From Pseudomonas laurylsulfativorans (GTDB taxonomy: Bacteria > Pseudomonadota > Gammaproteobacteria > Pseudomonadales > Pseudomonadaceae), in contig NZ_MUJK01000005.1 in assembly GCF_002906155.1 (NCBI RefSeq), forward strand, positions 434,001 through 498,000: a stretch of 64,000 nt of DNA, in the 5' to 3' direction. The translations under genes were made by a program, and so were the position numbers. How positions within the stretch are numbered: the stretch's first letter is position 1; the number at the start of each line of letters is the position of its first letter. This document shows, piece by piece, positions 53,419 to 63,147 of the stretch. The notes under the pieces were generated by a model that saw nothing but the letters and a program-made list of their open reading frames with translations, did no database searches and was not told where the DNA came from.

Positions 53419-54726
53419 ATGCTGACTTTCCTTGGCTTCGCCATGGTCATCACGTTCATGTTCCTGATCATGACCAAGCGCCTGTCCGCGCTGATCGCCC
53501 TGATCCTCATTCCAATCATCTTCGCCCTGTTCGGCGGCTTCGGCCCCAAAATCGGTCCGATGATGCTCGAAGGCATCACCAAGCTCGCGCCGACCGGCGT
53601 GATGCTGATGTTCGCGATTCTGTACTTCGCCCTGATGATCGACTCCGGCCTGTTTGACCCGGCCGTGCGCAAGATCCTCAAAATGGTCAAGGGCGACCCG
53701 CTGAAAGTTTCGGTCGGCACCGCCGTACTGGCGCTCGTCGTTTCCCTCGATGGTGACGGCGCGACCACTTACATGATCTGTGTGGCCGCCATGCTGCCGC
53801 TCTACAGCCGTATCGGCATGAGCCCGCGGATCATGGCCGGCCTGATCATTCTCGCCGGTGGCGTGATGAACATGACCCCGTGGGGCGGCCCGACCGCCCG
53901 TGCCGCGAGCGCGCTGCATGTGGACCCGTCCGACATCTTCGTACCGATGATTCCCGCGATGGCGGCCGGTGTGGTGGCGATCCTGGCCATTGCTTACTTC
54001 TACGGCAAACGTGAACGTGCGCGCCTGGGTGAACTGCACCTGGTGGGCGATGAGATCGACCACAGCGAAATCAGCGTTTCGCAGTTCCCGGATGCCCGTC
54101 GTCCGAAGCTGATCTGGTTCAACGGCGCCCTGACCCTTGGGCTGATGTGCACCCTGATTGCCGGCCTGTTGCCGCTGCCAGTACTGTTCATGGTGGCGTT
54201 CAGTATCGCCATGATCGTCAACTACCCTTGCCTGCAACAGCAGAAGGATCGCGTCGCGGCCCACGCCGGTAGCGTGCTGGCAGTGGTCGGGCTGATCTTT
54301 GCCGCCGGCATCTTCACCGGTATCCTGTCGGGCACCGGTATGGTCGATGCCATGTCGAAAAGCCTGCTGTCGGTGATCCCGGATTTCCTCGGCCCGTACC
54401 TGGCGGTGATCACGGCGCTGGTGAGCATGCCGTTCACGTTCTTCATGTCGAACGATGCATTTTATTACGGCGTGTTACCGGTACTTGCCGAAGCCGCCAG
54501 TCACTACGGTATAACCGCGGTGGAAATGGCACGTGCCTCGATCGTCGGTCAGCCCGTCCACCTCTTGAGCCCGCTGGTTCCATCGACCTATCTGTTGGTG
54601 GCCCTGGCCGGTATCGATTTCGGTGACCACCAGCGCTTCACCCTGAAGTGGGCAGTGCTGGTTTGTATCTGCATACTGATTGCTGCACTGCTGTTGGGGA
54701 CTTTCCCTGTGTTCAGCACTCTATAA
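53419..54726 (+). CDS. CitMHS-family citrate-divalent metal transporter
   Basis: A 435-residue membrane protein with about 12 helices and the conserved segments SLDGDGATTYM and MTPWGGPTARAA of CitMHS. It would import citrate as a complex with Mg or Ca using the proton gradient. GGAG is found about 9 bases before the ATG. A terminator follows. Confidence 0.93.
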   Translation: MLTFLGFAMVITFMFLIMTKRLSALIALILIPIIFALFGGFGPKIGPMMLEGITKLAPTGVMLMFAILYFALMIDSGLFDPAVRKILKMVKGDPLKVSVGTAVLALVVSLDGDGATTYMICVAAMLPLYSRIGMSPRIMAGLIILAGGVMNMTPWGGPTARAASALHVDPSDIFVPMIPAMAAGVVAILAIAYFYGKRERARLGELHLVGDEIDHSEISVSQFPDARRPKLIWFNGALTLGLMCTLIAGLLPLPVLFMVAFSIAMIVNYPCLQQQKDRVAAHAGSVLAVVGLIFAAGIFTGILSGTGMVDAMSKSLLSVIPDFLGPYLAVITALVSMPFTFFMSNDAFYYGVLPVLAEAASHYGITAVEMARASIVGQPVHLLSPLVPSTYLLVALAGIDFGDHQRFTLKWAVLVCICILIAALLLGTFPVFSTL

Positions 54727-54745
54727 GCCCAAGACTCACCACTTC

Positions 54746-54781
54746 GGGTCCAGGCTTCGCTGTTTGAAGCCCGGACCCTTT
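54746..54781 (+). terminator. Intrinsic terminator after citrate transporter
   Basis: GGGTCCAGGCTTC and GAAGCCCGGACCC form a 13-bp stem with one mismatch and a 7-nt loop, followed by TTT. It starts 20 bases after the stop codon and separates this gene from terC. Confidence 0.8.
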
Positions 54782-54811
54782 GTGGTTTAACAATCGCTCA
54801 AAGGAATACAC

Positions 54812-55579
54812 ATGGAATGGCTGACCAACCCTGAAATCTGGGTTGCCTTCTTTACCCTGACCGCCCTGGAAATCGTCCTGGGTATCGATAACATCATCAT
54901 GATTTCGATTCTGGTCAGCCGCATGCCCAAACACATGCAGGCGCGCACCCGGATTTTCGGTCTGGCGCTGGCCATGATCACGCGAATCCTGTTGCTGCTG
55001 TCGATCACCTGGGTCATGCGCCTCACGGCGGACTTGTTCGTGGTGTTCGGTCAGGGTATTTCCGGGCGAGACCTGATCCTGTTCTTCGGTGGTCTGTTCC
55101 TGCTGTGGAAGAGCTCGCAAGAGATGTACCACGCGCTGGAAGGTGAAGACGAAACCAACGAAGAGCCTTCGGGCAAGGGCGGCAACTTCCTCTACACCAT
55201 CATCCAGATCGCGATCATCGACATCGTGTTCTCCCTGGACTCGGTGATCACCGCGGTCGGTATGGTTTCCCACGTACCGGTCATGGTCGCGGCAATCATC
55301 GTGGCGGTACTGGTGATGATGTGGGCATCTGGCACCATCAGTGAGTTCATCGACAAGCACCCATCGCTGAAGATGCTGGCGCTGTCGTTCCTGTTGATTG
55401 TCGGTACTGTCCTGATTGCCGAATCCCTGGACGTGCACGTGCCAAAAGGCTACGTCTACTTCGCCATGGCGTTCTCGCTGGCGGTGGAAGCGATCAACAT
55501 CAAGATGCGCACCGCTATTGCGAAAAAGAAGAAACAGCAGGATCCGGTAAAGCTGCGCAAGGACATTCCGGGCCAGTAA
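54812..55579 (+). CDS. TerC-family membrane protein
   Basis: A 255-residue protein with about seven or eight membrane helices and the family's acidic motifs LEIVLGIDNII and DIVFSLDSVIT. TerC-like proteins move metal ions such as Mn. AAAGGAA precedes the ATG. The extended charged loop GEDETNEEPSG lies between helices and the C-terminus is basic (AKKKKQQDP). Confidence 0.93.
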   Translation: MEWLTNPEIWVAFFTLTALEIVLGIDNIIMISILVSRMPKHMQARTRIFGLALAMITRILLLLSITWVMRLTADLFVVFGQGISGRDLILFFGGLFLLWKSSQEMYHALEGEDETNEEPSGKGGNFLYTIIQIAIIDIVFSLDSVITAVGMVSHVPVMVAAIIVAVLVMMWASGTISEFIDKHPSLKMLALSFLLIVGTVLIAESLDVHVPKGYVYFAMAFSLAVEAINIKMRTAIAKKKKQQDPVKLRKDIPGQ

Positions 55580-55598
55580 CCCGGTAATACGCAACACC

Positions 55599-55690
55599 CT
55601 GTGGGAGCGAACTTGCTCGCGATGGCGGTCTGTCAGTCAACATCGATGTTGGAGCTGATGGCCTCATCGCGAGCAAGCTCGCTCCCACAG
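55599..55690. repeat. REP palindromic pair
   Basis: CTGTGGGAGCGAACTTGCTCGCGAT is mirrored by ATCGCGAGCAAGCTCGCTCCCACAG with one mismatch. It lies between two plus-strand genes. Confidence 0.92.
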
Positions 55691-55866
55691 TGCTTTGTGT
55701 GGCTGGAAGATCGCTGTTTTCATGACAGTTTTGTTTCAATCCCTTCTTTGGCTATGCGATGCTGGCGCGCAGACCGTTAGCCAACTACAGCTTAAGTACA
55801 GAACGTAGAACGTCGCGCGGCACCGTCAATTTGCTCCTTTGGGGCGCTACACCACAGGGGGTCGGT

Positions 55867-57525
55867 ATGCTCACCCTGCTCAATTTGCTTTCCGCCGTGG
55901 CCCTGCTGATCTGGGGCACGCACATCGTCCGAACCGGCATCCTGCGGGTCTACGGCACCAACCTGCGCCATGTCATTGGCTATAACATGTCCAAACGCTG
56001 GCTGGCTTTCGTCTCCGGGATCGTCGTGACAGCGATGGTCCAGAGCAGTAACGCCACCGCCATGCTCGTCACCTCCTTTGTCGGCCAGGGCTTGATGGCG
56101 CTGACCCCGGCACTGGCCACCATGCTTGGCGCGGACGTCGGTACGGCATTGATGGCGCGGGTGCTGACGTTCGATCTGTCGTGGCTGTCGCCGTTGCTGA
56201 TCTTTGTCGGGGTGATCTTCTTTTTGTCGCGCAAGCAGACCCGGCTCGGGCAGCTTGGCCGTGTCGCCATTGGCTTGGGGTTGATCATTCTGGCGCTGCA
56301 ACTGATTGTTGAAGCGGCGCATCCGATTACCCATGCCAAAGGGGTGAAGGTGATTTTCGCCTCGCTCACCGGCGACATCCTGCTCGATGCCCTGGTCGGG
56401 GCACTGTTCGCGATGATTTCCTATTCCAGCCTGGCCGCTGTGCTGCTGACCGCGACCCTGGCAGGAGCCAACGTGATCAGCCTGCCGGTGGCCATCGGGC
56501 TGGTGATCGGCGCCAATATCGGTAGCGGCGTACTTGCCTTCCTCAGCACCAGCATGCAGAACGCCGCCGGGCGCCAAGTGGCGTTGGGCAGCCTGCTGTA
56601 CAAACTGATCGGTCTTTTATTGATCATTCCAGTGCTCGATCCGCTCGTGCACTGGCTCGATGGCCTCGATTTCAGCGCTCAGGAAATGGTCATCGGTTTT
56701 CACCTGCTCTACAACACCGTGCGCTGCCTGATCCTGCTGCCCAGCCTCGGACCGATGGCCAGGTTTTGTGCCTGGGTGTTGCCGGAGCGCCCGCTGGCCA
56801 ACGGCACGGCCAAGCCCCGGCATCTTGATCCCACGGCATTGGTCACGCCAGGTTTGGCGTTGGCCAACGCGGCCCGGGAAACCCTGCGCATGGGCGACCT
56901 GATCGACAGCATGCTCGAGGCCATGCTCGACGTGTTGCGTGGCAAGCAAACTGCCGTCACCCAGGAAGTGCGCCGACTGTCCGACGATGTCGAAGCGCTC
57001 TACAGCGCGATCAAGTTGTACCTGGCGCAAATGCCCCGGGAGGACCTCAGCGATCAGGACAGCCGGCGCTGGGCGGAAATCATTGAGCTGGCGATCAACC
57101 TGAAACTCGCCAGCGACTTGATCGAGCGCATGTTGCGCAAGATCCAGCAGCAGAAAACCTCGCAGCGCCGGTCATTTTCCGAAGTCGGACTGGACGAATT
57201 GGCCGGTCTGCACACTCAGTTGATTTCCAACCTGCGGCTCGGGATGTCGGTGTTTCTCAGCGCCGATCCGGAAAGTGCTCGCCAGTTGGTGCGTGAGAAA
57301 CGTCGTTTCCGCGCACAGGAACGGCGCCTGGCTCATGCTCATGTCAGCCGCTTGCAACGTAAAATCGTGCAAAGTATCGAAACCAGTTCGTTACACCTGG
57401 AGCTGATCGCCGACATGAAGCGTCTGAATTCGCTGTTTTGCAGCAGTGCCTATGTGGTGCTGGAAACATCCGACACCGGCGCGCTGGTGGTCGACGATTT
57501 GACTGACATTACTCATTCACCCTGA
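55867..57525 (+). CDS. Na/Pi cotransporter family protein with PhoU-like domain
   Basis: The ATG at 55867 has GGGGGTCGG upstream; the open frame to 55759 is not supported. The 552-residue protein has two Na/Pi repeats, including VTAMVQSSNATAM with the QSS motif and a second repeat around GANIGSGV, then a PhoU-like helical domain from about residue 340. It may carry phosphate or act as a regulator of phosphate flux. Confidence 0.92.
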   Translation: MLTLLNLLSAVALLIWGTHIVRTGILRVYGTNLRHVIGYNMSKRWLAFVSGIVVTAMVQSSNATAMLVTSFVGQGLMALTPALATMLGADVGTALMARVLTFDLSWLSPLLIFVGVIFFLSRKQTRLGQLGRVAIGLGLIILALQLIVEAAHPITHAKGVKVIFASLTGDILLDALVGALFAMISYSSLAAVLLTATLAGANVISLPVAIGLVIGANIGSGVLAFLSTSMQNAAGRQVALGSLLYKLIGLLLIIPVLDPLVHWLDGLDFSAQEMVIGFHLLYNTVRCLILLPSLGPMARFCAWVLPERPLANGTAKPRHLDPTALVTPGLALANAARETLRMGDLIDSMLEAMLDVLRGKQTAVTQEVRRLSDDVEALYSAIKLYLAQMPREDLSDQDSRRWAEIIELAINLKLASDLIERMLRKIQQQKTSQRRSFSEVGLDELAGLHTQLISNLRLGMSVFLSADPESARQLVREKRRFRAQERRLAHAHVSRLQRKIVQSIETSSLHLELIADMKRLNSLFCSSAYVVLETSDTGALVVDDLTDITHSP

Positions 57526-57581
57526 ACGTCCACAGTTGCCTGAAGTCTGTTGAACTTACGCTGGTCGTATGGAAACCCGTT

Positions 57582-58958
57582 ATGCGTTGTCTGTTGTTCG
57601 CCTGCCTGTTGCTTGGTTCATTCCCGTCATTCGCCCTGGATCGCTTTCAGGTCGAGGGCTACACGCTGCGCAACGGTTTGCAATTGCTGCTCAAACCCGG
57701 CACTGACCGCGGGCATGTGGCGATCCGGCTGGTGGTCGGCGTTGGCCTGGACGATTTCGGCTGCGAAGAAAAAGAATTGCCGCATCTGCTGGAACACTTG
57801 CTGTTCAGCGGCATCGATGCCAGCGGCGAAGGTGGCCTGGAGGAACGCATGCAGGCCCTGGGCGGCGAGTGGAACGCCTTCACCAGCAACGCCGATACGA
57901 CTTTCGTCATCGAAGCCCCGGCGAAAAACCAGCGCAAGGTGCTCGACCTGCTGCTGGCGCTGCTGACCCAGACCCGTTTCGACGACAACGCCATCAACGC
58001 GGCCAAGCAAGTGGTCGAGCGGGAAGACGGCGGCCACTATTCGCACCTGCAACGCTGGCTCGATCGGCAGGACCTTGGCCACACGGCCAGCAACCAGCTG
58101 GCCGTTGAACTGGGTCTCAAATGCCCGGAGCGCGCGCAAGTCGATGACCTGAGCCGAGAGCAACTGGAGCAGGTACGCAAAGACTGGTATGCGCCGAACA
58201 ACATGACGCTGATCGTGGTCGGCGACCTCGACAAGTTGCTGCCAGCCTATCTGGAGCGTGCGTATGGCGCGCTGGAGGCGATCACCCCGGGCGAGCATCC
58301 GCCTCTGCCGCAAATCCAGACCAGCGCCGCCCACGAGCGCACGCTGACCCACGGCCTGGTGGGCAACGGCGCCAAATTGCACTGGCTGGTGCCGGAGCCG
58401 GTGTTGGAAGACGGGCACGATCAAACCTTCGACTTACTCAAGGATTATCTGGACTGGGCGCTCTATCGCCAGTTGCGCCTGGCTCACGGTTTGTCCTACG
58501 GCCCGTGGGCGGAACGCGAGGTGTTCGGCGGCGTGGGTTTCATGAGCCTCAATGCCGACCTTGACCGTGACGACGTGTCCGAGGCCGAACAAGTGCTTGA
58601 TGGCTTAAAAGCCGGGTTGCTCAGGGACGGCCTGAATGCCGATACCTTCAACCGCCTCAAACAAGCCGCGATTGCCCGCCAGGCCTGGGCCGTACAAGGC
58701 AACAGTGCGTTGGCCGACTACTACTGGAGCGCCATTGGCGACTACGAGGACGGCCGGTTCACCAACCCGGCCCGGGAGCTGCAAGGGGTGACGCTGCAGG
58801 AGGCGAACAAGGCCGTGCGTGAACTGCTGTTGCAGCCGGGGTATTTGCGGATCGAGAAGCCGTTGTTCAGTTATGACCAGTTGATGTGGCTGTTGGTCGG
58901 TGGCGTGGGCTTGATCGTGTTGATGTTGGTGGGCTGGCGTTTGCATCGCAGGAAGTAA
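57582..58958 (+). CDS. M16-family metallopeptidase, membrane-anchored
   Basis: A 458-residue protein with a signal peptide (MRCLLFACLLLGSFPSFA), the inverted zinc motif HLLEH (His68, Glu71, His72) and a C-terminal membrane anchor (LMWLLVGGVGLIVLMLVGW) followed by a basic tail. It is a periplasmic or membrane-facing peptidase of the insulinase-type clan. A second M16 domain forms the other half of the fold in this length range. It is followed by a REP pair. Confidence 0.92.
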   Translation: MRCLLFACLLLGSFPSFALDRFQVEGYTLRNGLQLLLKPGTDRGHVAIRLVVGVGLDDFGCEEKELPHLLEHLLFSGIDASGEGGLEERMQALGGEWNAFTSNADTTFVIEAPAKNQRKVLDLLLALLTQTRFDDNAINAAKQVVEREDGGHYSHLQRWLDRQDLGHTASNQLAVELGLKCPERAQVDDLSREQLEQVRKDWYAPNNMTLIVVGDLDKLLPAYLERAYGALEAITPGEHPPLPQIQTSAAHERTLTHGLVGNGAKLHWLVPEPVLEDGHDQTFDLLKDYLDWALYRQLRLAHGLSYGPWAEREVFGGVGFMSLNADLDRDDVSEAEQVLDGLKAGLLRDGLNADTFNRLKQAAIARQAWAVQGNSALADYYWSAIGDYEDGRFTNPARELQGVTLQEANKAVRELLLQPGYLRIEKPLFSYDQLMWLLVGGVGLIVLMLVGWRLHRRK

Positions 58959-58982
58959 CCACTCCAACTGGCGAGCGACTAA

Positions 58983-59117
58983 CTGTGGCGAGGGGGCTTG
59001 CCCCCGTTGGGTCGCGAAGCGGCCCCAAAATCAGCAACTCCGATCTTAAAGATGCATTGCGGTAATCAGCTTCACGACTGCTTCGCAGCCGAACGGGGGC
59101 AAGCCCCCTCGCCACAG
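58983..59117. repeat. REP palindromic pair
   Basis: CTGTGGCGAGGGGGCTTGCCCCCG is mirrored by CGGGGGCAAGCCCCCTCGCCACAG. Same class as at 43823 and 48604. Confidence 0.92.
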
Positions 59118-59175
59118 GGCCACACGAGCGGTAACCTGTCGAGGTTTTTTCCTACGACTACTGTGAACCCGCCGA

Positions 59176-60204
59176 ATGCAAAACCTGACCCGTTTCGTAC
59201 AGCGCATCCTCGAATTGATGAAGCGCTACCCTGGGGTCATTGCGCTCGCTGGTTTCATCTCCGGGGTAGGCAGTTTCATTCTGGTCGATCGCCAGCAAGG
59301 CCTGGCGAGCTGGATCACCACCATCATGCTGATCAGCTGGATCTGGCTGATGCTGGAAAACAGCCTGACCAAGCTGTTCACGCGCATTTTCAAGCGCGAA
59401 ATCCCGCAGCCTTTACTGCGTTACGCAACGCAGATGATCCATCAGGAAAGCCTGTTCTTTGTCCTGCCGTTCTTCTTCATCACCACGACGTGGAACAGCG
59501 GCCAGTTGTTTTTCACCGGGCTGCTGGGCGTCGCGGCGCTGATTTCGATCATTGACCCGCTCTACTACAAGTGGCTGGCACCACGACGCTGGGCGTTTCT
59601 GGCCCTGCACACCCTGACCCTGTTCGCCGCGCTGCTCACCGCGTTGCCGGTGATCATGCACCTGACGACGTCGCAAAGTTTCAAATGGGCGCTGGGTATC
59701 TCGGTGCTGCTGTCGTTCCCAAGCCTGGCGTCGATCTTCCCGATTCGTACGGTACGCAGTGCGTTGGCGATCTTGAGCATCACCCTGGGCATCGGTGCTG
59801 TCGGTTGGCAGCTGCGTTCGTGGGTGCCACCGGCAACGCTGTGGATGGCCGACGTGGCCATCAGCACGCAAATGCAGGACCGCACCCCGGGCGCCAGCCT
59901 CGATGTAGTCAGTACCGAGCAGATTCGCAATGGCGGGCTCTACGCATACACCGCGATCAATGCCCCGCGAGGTCTGGACGAACGGATTTACCACGTCTGG
60001 CAGTTCAACGGAAAAGAGGTCGACCGTATTGCGCTGGATATCCACGGTGGGCGCAAGGAAGGATATCGAGCCTGGACCCACAAGCAGAACTTCCCGGGCA
60101 ACCCGGCCGGCAAATGGCAGGTTCGGGTACTGACCGAAGATGGCCAGCTCATCGGCGTGCTACGTTTCAACGTCACGGACAGCACAGCGATCAAAGAAAA
60201 GTGA
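59176..60204 (+). CDS. DUF5924/DUF2914-type membrane protein
   Basis: A 342-residue protein with about six or seven membrane helices in the first 220 residues and a soluble, beta-rich C-terminal domain (VYHVWQFNGKEV and KWQVRVLTEDG). This layout is that of DUF5924 with a DUF2914 tail. The function is unknown; the C-terminal domain may lie in the periplasm. It ends 54 bp before the Mla-like operon. Confidence 0.88.
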   Translation: MQNLTRFVQRILELMKRYPGVIALAGFISGVGSFILVDRQQGLASWITTIMLISWIWLMLENSLTKLFTRIFKREIPQPLLRYATQMIHQESLFFVLPFFFITTTWNSGQLFFTGLLGVAALISIIDPLYYKWLAPRRWAFLALHTLTLFAALLTALPVIMHLTTSQSFKWALGISVLLSFPSLASIFPIRTVRSALAILSITLGIGAVGWQLRSWVPPATLWMADVAISTQMQDRTPGASLDVVSTEQIRNGGLYAYTAINAPRGLDERIYHVWQFNGKEVDRIALDIHGGRKEGYRAWTHKQNFPGNPAGKWQVRVLTEDGQLIGVLRFNVTDSTAIKEK

Positions 60205-60258
60205 TCCGGTTCGTGCTATTACGTAGAGCTGCGTAATCACTGAACAAGCACGGAGCTT

Positions 60259-61407
60259 ATGATCAGCAGCACGATGGCCGGCAACGCCCGATTGGACACG
60301 TCGATTACCCCTGCGCGGTTGCGGGTGACGGGCGACTGGACGCTTGCCCATTACGCCGACCTCAAGCTGTTGAGCGAAAAACTCCACGGCCAGTACGACG
60401 CCAACACCCCCATCGACCTCAATGGTCTCGGCGCCCTCGACACTGCCGGCGCCTCGCTGTTGGTGGAACTGCTCGGCTCCGAGCGCCTCGGCCGCTCCGC
60501 TGAACATCCGGATTGCACACTTTCCGCTGCCGACCGCGCGTTGCTGCAAACCGTCTACTGCTCGTTGACCGACTTCTGTGTACCGATCAAGGAACCGGAA
60601 ATCAGCGTTACCGTGCAGTTGCTGACCCGCATCGGCCGCGCGGTGGACATCGTCTGGCAGGACACCCTGCAACTGCTGGGTTTCGTTGGCCTGATCATCG
60701 AAACCATTGCCCGAAGCCTGTTCCGTCCCAAGCGCTGGCGTGTCACGTCGACGATCGCGCATATCGAACAGACCGGTCTCGACGCCGCCCCTATCGTTGC
60801 GCTGCTGACTTTTCTGGTGGGCGCCGTGGTGGCGTTTCTCGGGTCGACGGTACTGGCCACTTTCGGCGCCACGGTCTTCACCGTGGACCTGGTGGGATTT
60901 GCCTTCCTGCGTGAGTTCGGCGTGTTGCTGACCGCGATCCTGATGGCCGGGCGCACCGCCAGTGCGTTCACGGCGCAAATCGGTTCGATGAAGGCCAACG
61001 AAGAAATCGACGCCATCCGCACCCTGGGCCTCGACCCCGTGGAATTGCTGGTGGTACCGCGGGTCCTGGCGTTGCTGATTGCCCTGCCGATGCTGACCTT
61101 TCTGGCGATGCTGTCGGGGATTATCGGCGGGGCGGTGGTCTGCGCGGTGAAGCTGGATATCTCCCCGGCGATGTTCCTATCGCTGCTGCAATCGGACATC
61201 GGCGTTCAACACTTTCTGGTGGGGATCGTCAAAGCGCCGGTCTTCGCTTTCCTGATCGCCGCGATTGGTTGCCTCGAAGGCTTCAAGGTCAGTGGCAGCG
61301 CCGAGTCCGTCGGTGCCCACACCACGTCGAGCGTGGTGCAGTCGATTTTCGTGGTGATCGTGATGGATGCGATAGCCGCGATGTTTTTCATGGAGATGGG
61401 TTGGTGA
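60259..61407 (+). CDS. MlaE-type ABC permease with N-terminal STAS domain
   Basis: The protein has 382 residues. The N-terminal 110 residues resemble a STAS domain (cf. MlaB), and the remainder is a MlaE-like permease (GQTGSMKANEEIDAI-type motif here as GSMKANEEIDAIRTLG). With the next three genes it forms an inner-membrane lipid transporter. The ATG has GGAG 8 bases upstream and the stop overlaps the ATPase gene by 4 bp. Confidence 0.93.
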   Translation: MISSTMAGNARLDTSITPARLRVTGDWTLAHYADLKLLSEKLHGQYDANTPIDLNGLGALDTAGASLLVELLGSERLGRSAEHPDCTLSAADRALLQTVYCSLTDFCVPIKEPEISVTVQLLTRIGRAVDIVWQDTLQLLGFVGLIIETIARSLFRPKRWRVTSTIAHIEQTGLDAAPIVALLTFLVGAVVAFLGSTVLATFGATVFTVDLVGFAFLREFGVLLTAILMAGRTASAFTAQIGSMKANEEIDAIRTLGLDPVELLVVPRVLALLIALPMLTFLAMLSGIIGGAVVCAVKLDISPAMFLSLLQSDIGVQHFLVGIVKAPVFAFLIAAIGCLEGFKVSGSAESVGAHTTSSVVQSIFVVIVMDAIAAMFFMEMGW

Positions 61408-62207
61408 GTCGAGTACCCCGAGCGCCCTCCGAGGCCGTGATTGAAGTGCGTGGGCTGTGCAATCGCTTTGGCCGCCAGAGCGTGCACGAGGACCTCGACC
61501 TGGATTTGTACAAGGGCGAAATCCTCGCCGTGGTCGGCGGTTCCGGCAGTGGCAAATCGGTGTTGCTGCGCAGCATTGTCGGGCTGCGCGAGCCCAGTGA
61601 AGGGCTGGTGAAAGTCTTCGGCAAGAACCTGCCAACCTTGTCCGAGCACGAGCGTTCGCTGGTGGAGCGGCGATTCGGTGTGCTGTTCCAGAAGGGGGCG
61701 CTGTTTTCCTCGCTGACGGTGACCGAGAACGTCGCCCTGCCGCTGATCGAACACGCCGGCTTGAGCCGCAACGACGCCGAGCACCTGGCGGCGGTGAAAA
61801 TGGCCCTGGCCGGGTTGCCGCTGTCGGCGGCGGACAAGTATCCAGCATCGCTGTCGGGCGGCATGATCAAGCGTGCCGCATTGGCCCGGGCGCTGGCTTT
61901 GGACCCGGACATCCTGTTTCTCGACGAGCCTACCGCCGGCCTTGATCCGATCGGCGCCGCCGCGTTCGACCAATTGATCCTGACCCTGCGCGATGCCCTG
62001 GGCCTGAGCGTTTTCCTGGTGACTCATGACCTCGACACGCTCTACACCATCACCGACCGGGTGGCGGTGCTGGCGCAGAAAAAAGTGCTGGTGGCGGACG
62101 CCATCGACAAGGTCTCGGAAACCAACGATCCGTGGATTCACGAATACTTCCATGGCCCTCGCGGCCGCGCGGCATTGACAGCCGCCCAACAGCTCAACGA
62201 GGTCTGA
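61404..62207 (+). CDS. ABC transporter ATP-binding protein (MlaF-like)
   Basis: The start is a GTG at 61404, overlapping the permease gene by 4 bp (GTGA). The 267-residue protein has Walker A GGSGSGKS at 45-52, signature LSGGMIKRAAL, Walker B ILFLDEPTAGLD and the H-loop. It powers phospholipid transport with its neighbours. The C-terminal extension after residue 240 is short and basic. Confidence 0.95.
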   Translation: MSRVPRAPSEAVIEVRGLCNRFGRQSVHEDLDLDLYKGEILAVVGGSGSGKSVLLRSIVGLREPSEGLVKVFGKNLPTLSEHERSLVERRFGVLFQKGALFSSLTVTENVALPLIEHAGLSRNDAEHLAAVKMALAGLPLSAADKYPASLSGGMIKRAALARALALDPDILFLDEPTAGLDPIGAAAFDQLILTLRDALGLSVFLVTHDLDTLYTITDRVAVLAQKKVLVADAIDKVSETNDPWIHEYFHGPRGRAALTAAQQLNEV

Positions 62208-62208
62208 C

Positions 62209-63147
62209 ATGGAAACCCGAGCCCATCATGTACTGATCGGCCTGTTCACCGTGATTGTGGTGACGGCCGCGCTGCTGTTCGGTCTGTGGCTGGCCAAGTC
62301 CAGCGTCGATACCGAATTCAAGGACTACGAGGTCGTGTTCAACGAGGCGGTCAGTGGTTTGTCCAAGGGCAGTTCGGTGCAGTACAGCGGGATCAAGGTC
62401 GGCGACGTGATCTCGCTGCGCCTGGACCCGAAGGACCCGCGCCGGGTACTGGCGCGAATTCGCCTGGCCGGTGATACCCCGGTCAAGGAAGACACCCAGG
62501 CCAAACTGGCCCTGACCGGCGTCACCGGGACCTCAATCATCCAGCTCAGCGGCGGCACGCCACAGAGCCCGACGCTCAAGGGCAAGGACGGCAACCTGCC
62601 GACCATCGTCGCCTCGCCCTCGCCCATTGCGCGCCTGCTCAATGACAGCGAAGACCTGATGGCCGGGGTGAACACACTGATGCATAACGCCAACCTGATG
62701 TTCTCCACGGAAAACATCGAGCGCATCAGCAACACCCTGGAGCACCTGGAGCAAACCACCGGGGCCATTGCCGATCAGCGCGGTGATATCCGTCAGGCCA
62801 TGCAGCAACTGGCGTCGGTGGGCAAGCAGGCCAACACCATGCTGGAGCAGACCACGGCGCTGATGCGCAATGCCAACGGGCTGCTCAACGAGCATGGCAA
62901 GGAGGCACTGGGCAGCGCCGAGCAGGCGATGAGGTCGTTGCAGGACAGCAGCGCCACTCTCAACAAACTGATCACCGCCAATCAGGATTCGCTTAATAGC
63001 GGCATGCAAGGCCTCAATGGCCTTGGCCCGGCCGTGCACGAGATGCGCGAAACCCTGAGCTCATTGCGCGCCATTACCAAACGTCTGGAGGCCAACCCCA
63101 GCGGTTACCTGTTGGGCAGTGAAAAGACCAAGGAATTTACGCCATGA
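62209..63147 (+). CDS. MCE/MlaD-family substrate-binding protein
   Basis: A 312-residue protein with an N-terminal membrane anchor (HHVLIGLFTVIVVTAALLFGL), one MCE domain at about residues 38-120 and a long helical coiled-coil region. It should reach into the periplasm and form the lipid channel. It begins one base after the ATPase stop and overlaps the next gene by 4 bp. Confidence 0.94.
   Translation: METRAHHVLIGLFTVIVVTAALLFGLWLAKSSVDTEFKDYEVVFNEAVSGLSKGSSVQYSGIKVGDVISLRLDPKDPRRVLARIRLAGDTPVKEDTQAKLALTGVTGTSIIQLSGGTPQSPTLKGKDGNLPTIVASPSPIARLLNDSEDLMAGVNTLMHNANLMFSTENIERISNTLEHLEQTTGAIADQRGDIRQAMQQLASVGKQANTMLEQTTALMRNANGLLNEHGKEALGSAEQAMRSLQDSSATLNKLITANQDSLNSGMQGLNGLGPAVHEMRETLSSLRAITKRLEANPSGYLLGSEKTKEFTP

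Noticed and set aside
52960..54264. A 434-codon minus-strand frame over the citrate transporter
   Set aside because: Composition is rich in His, Gln and Arg, as expected for a reverse-strand shadow of a hydrophobic membrane protein.
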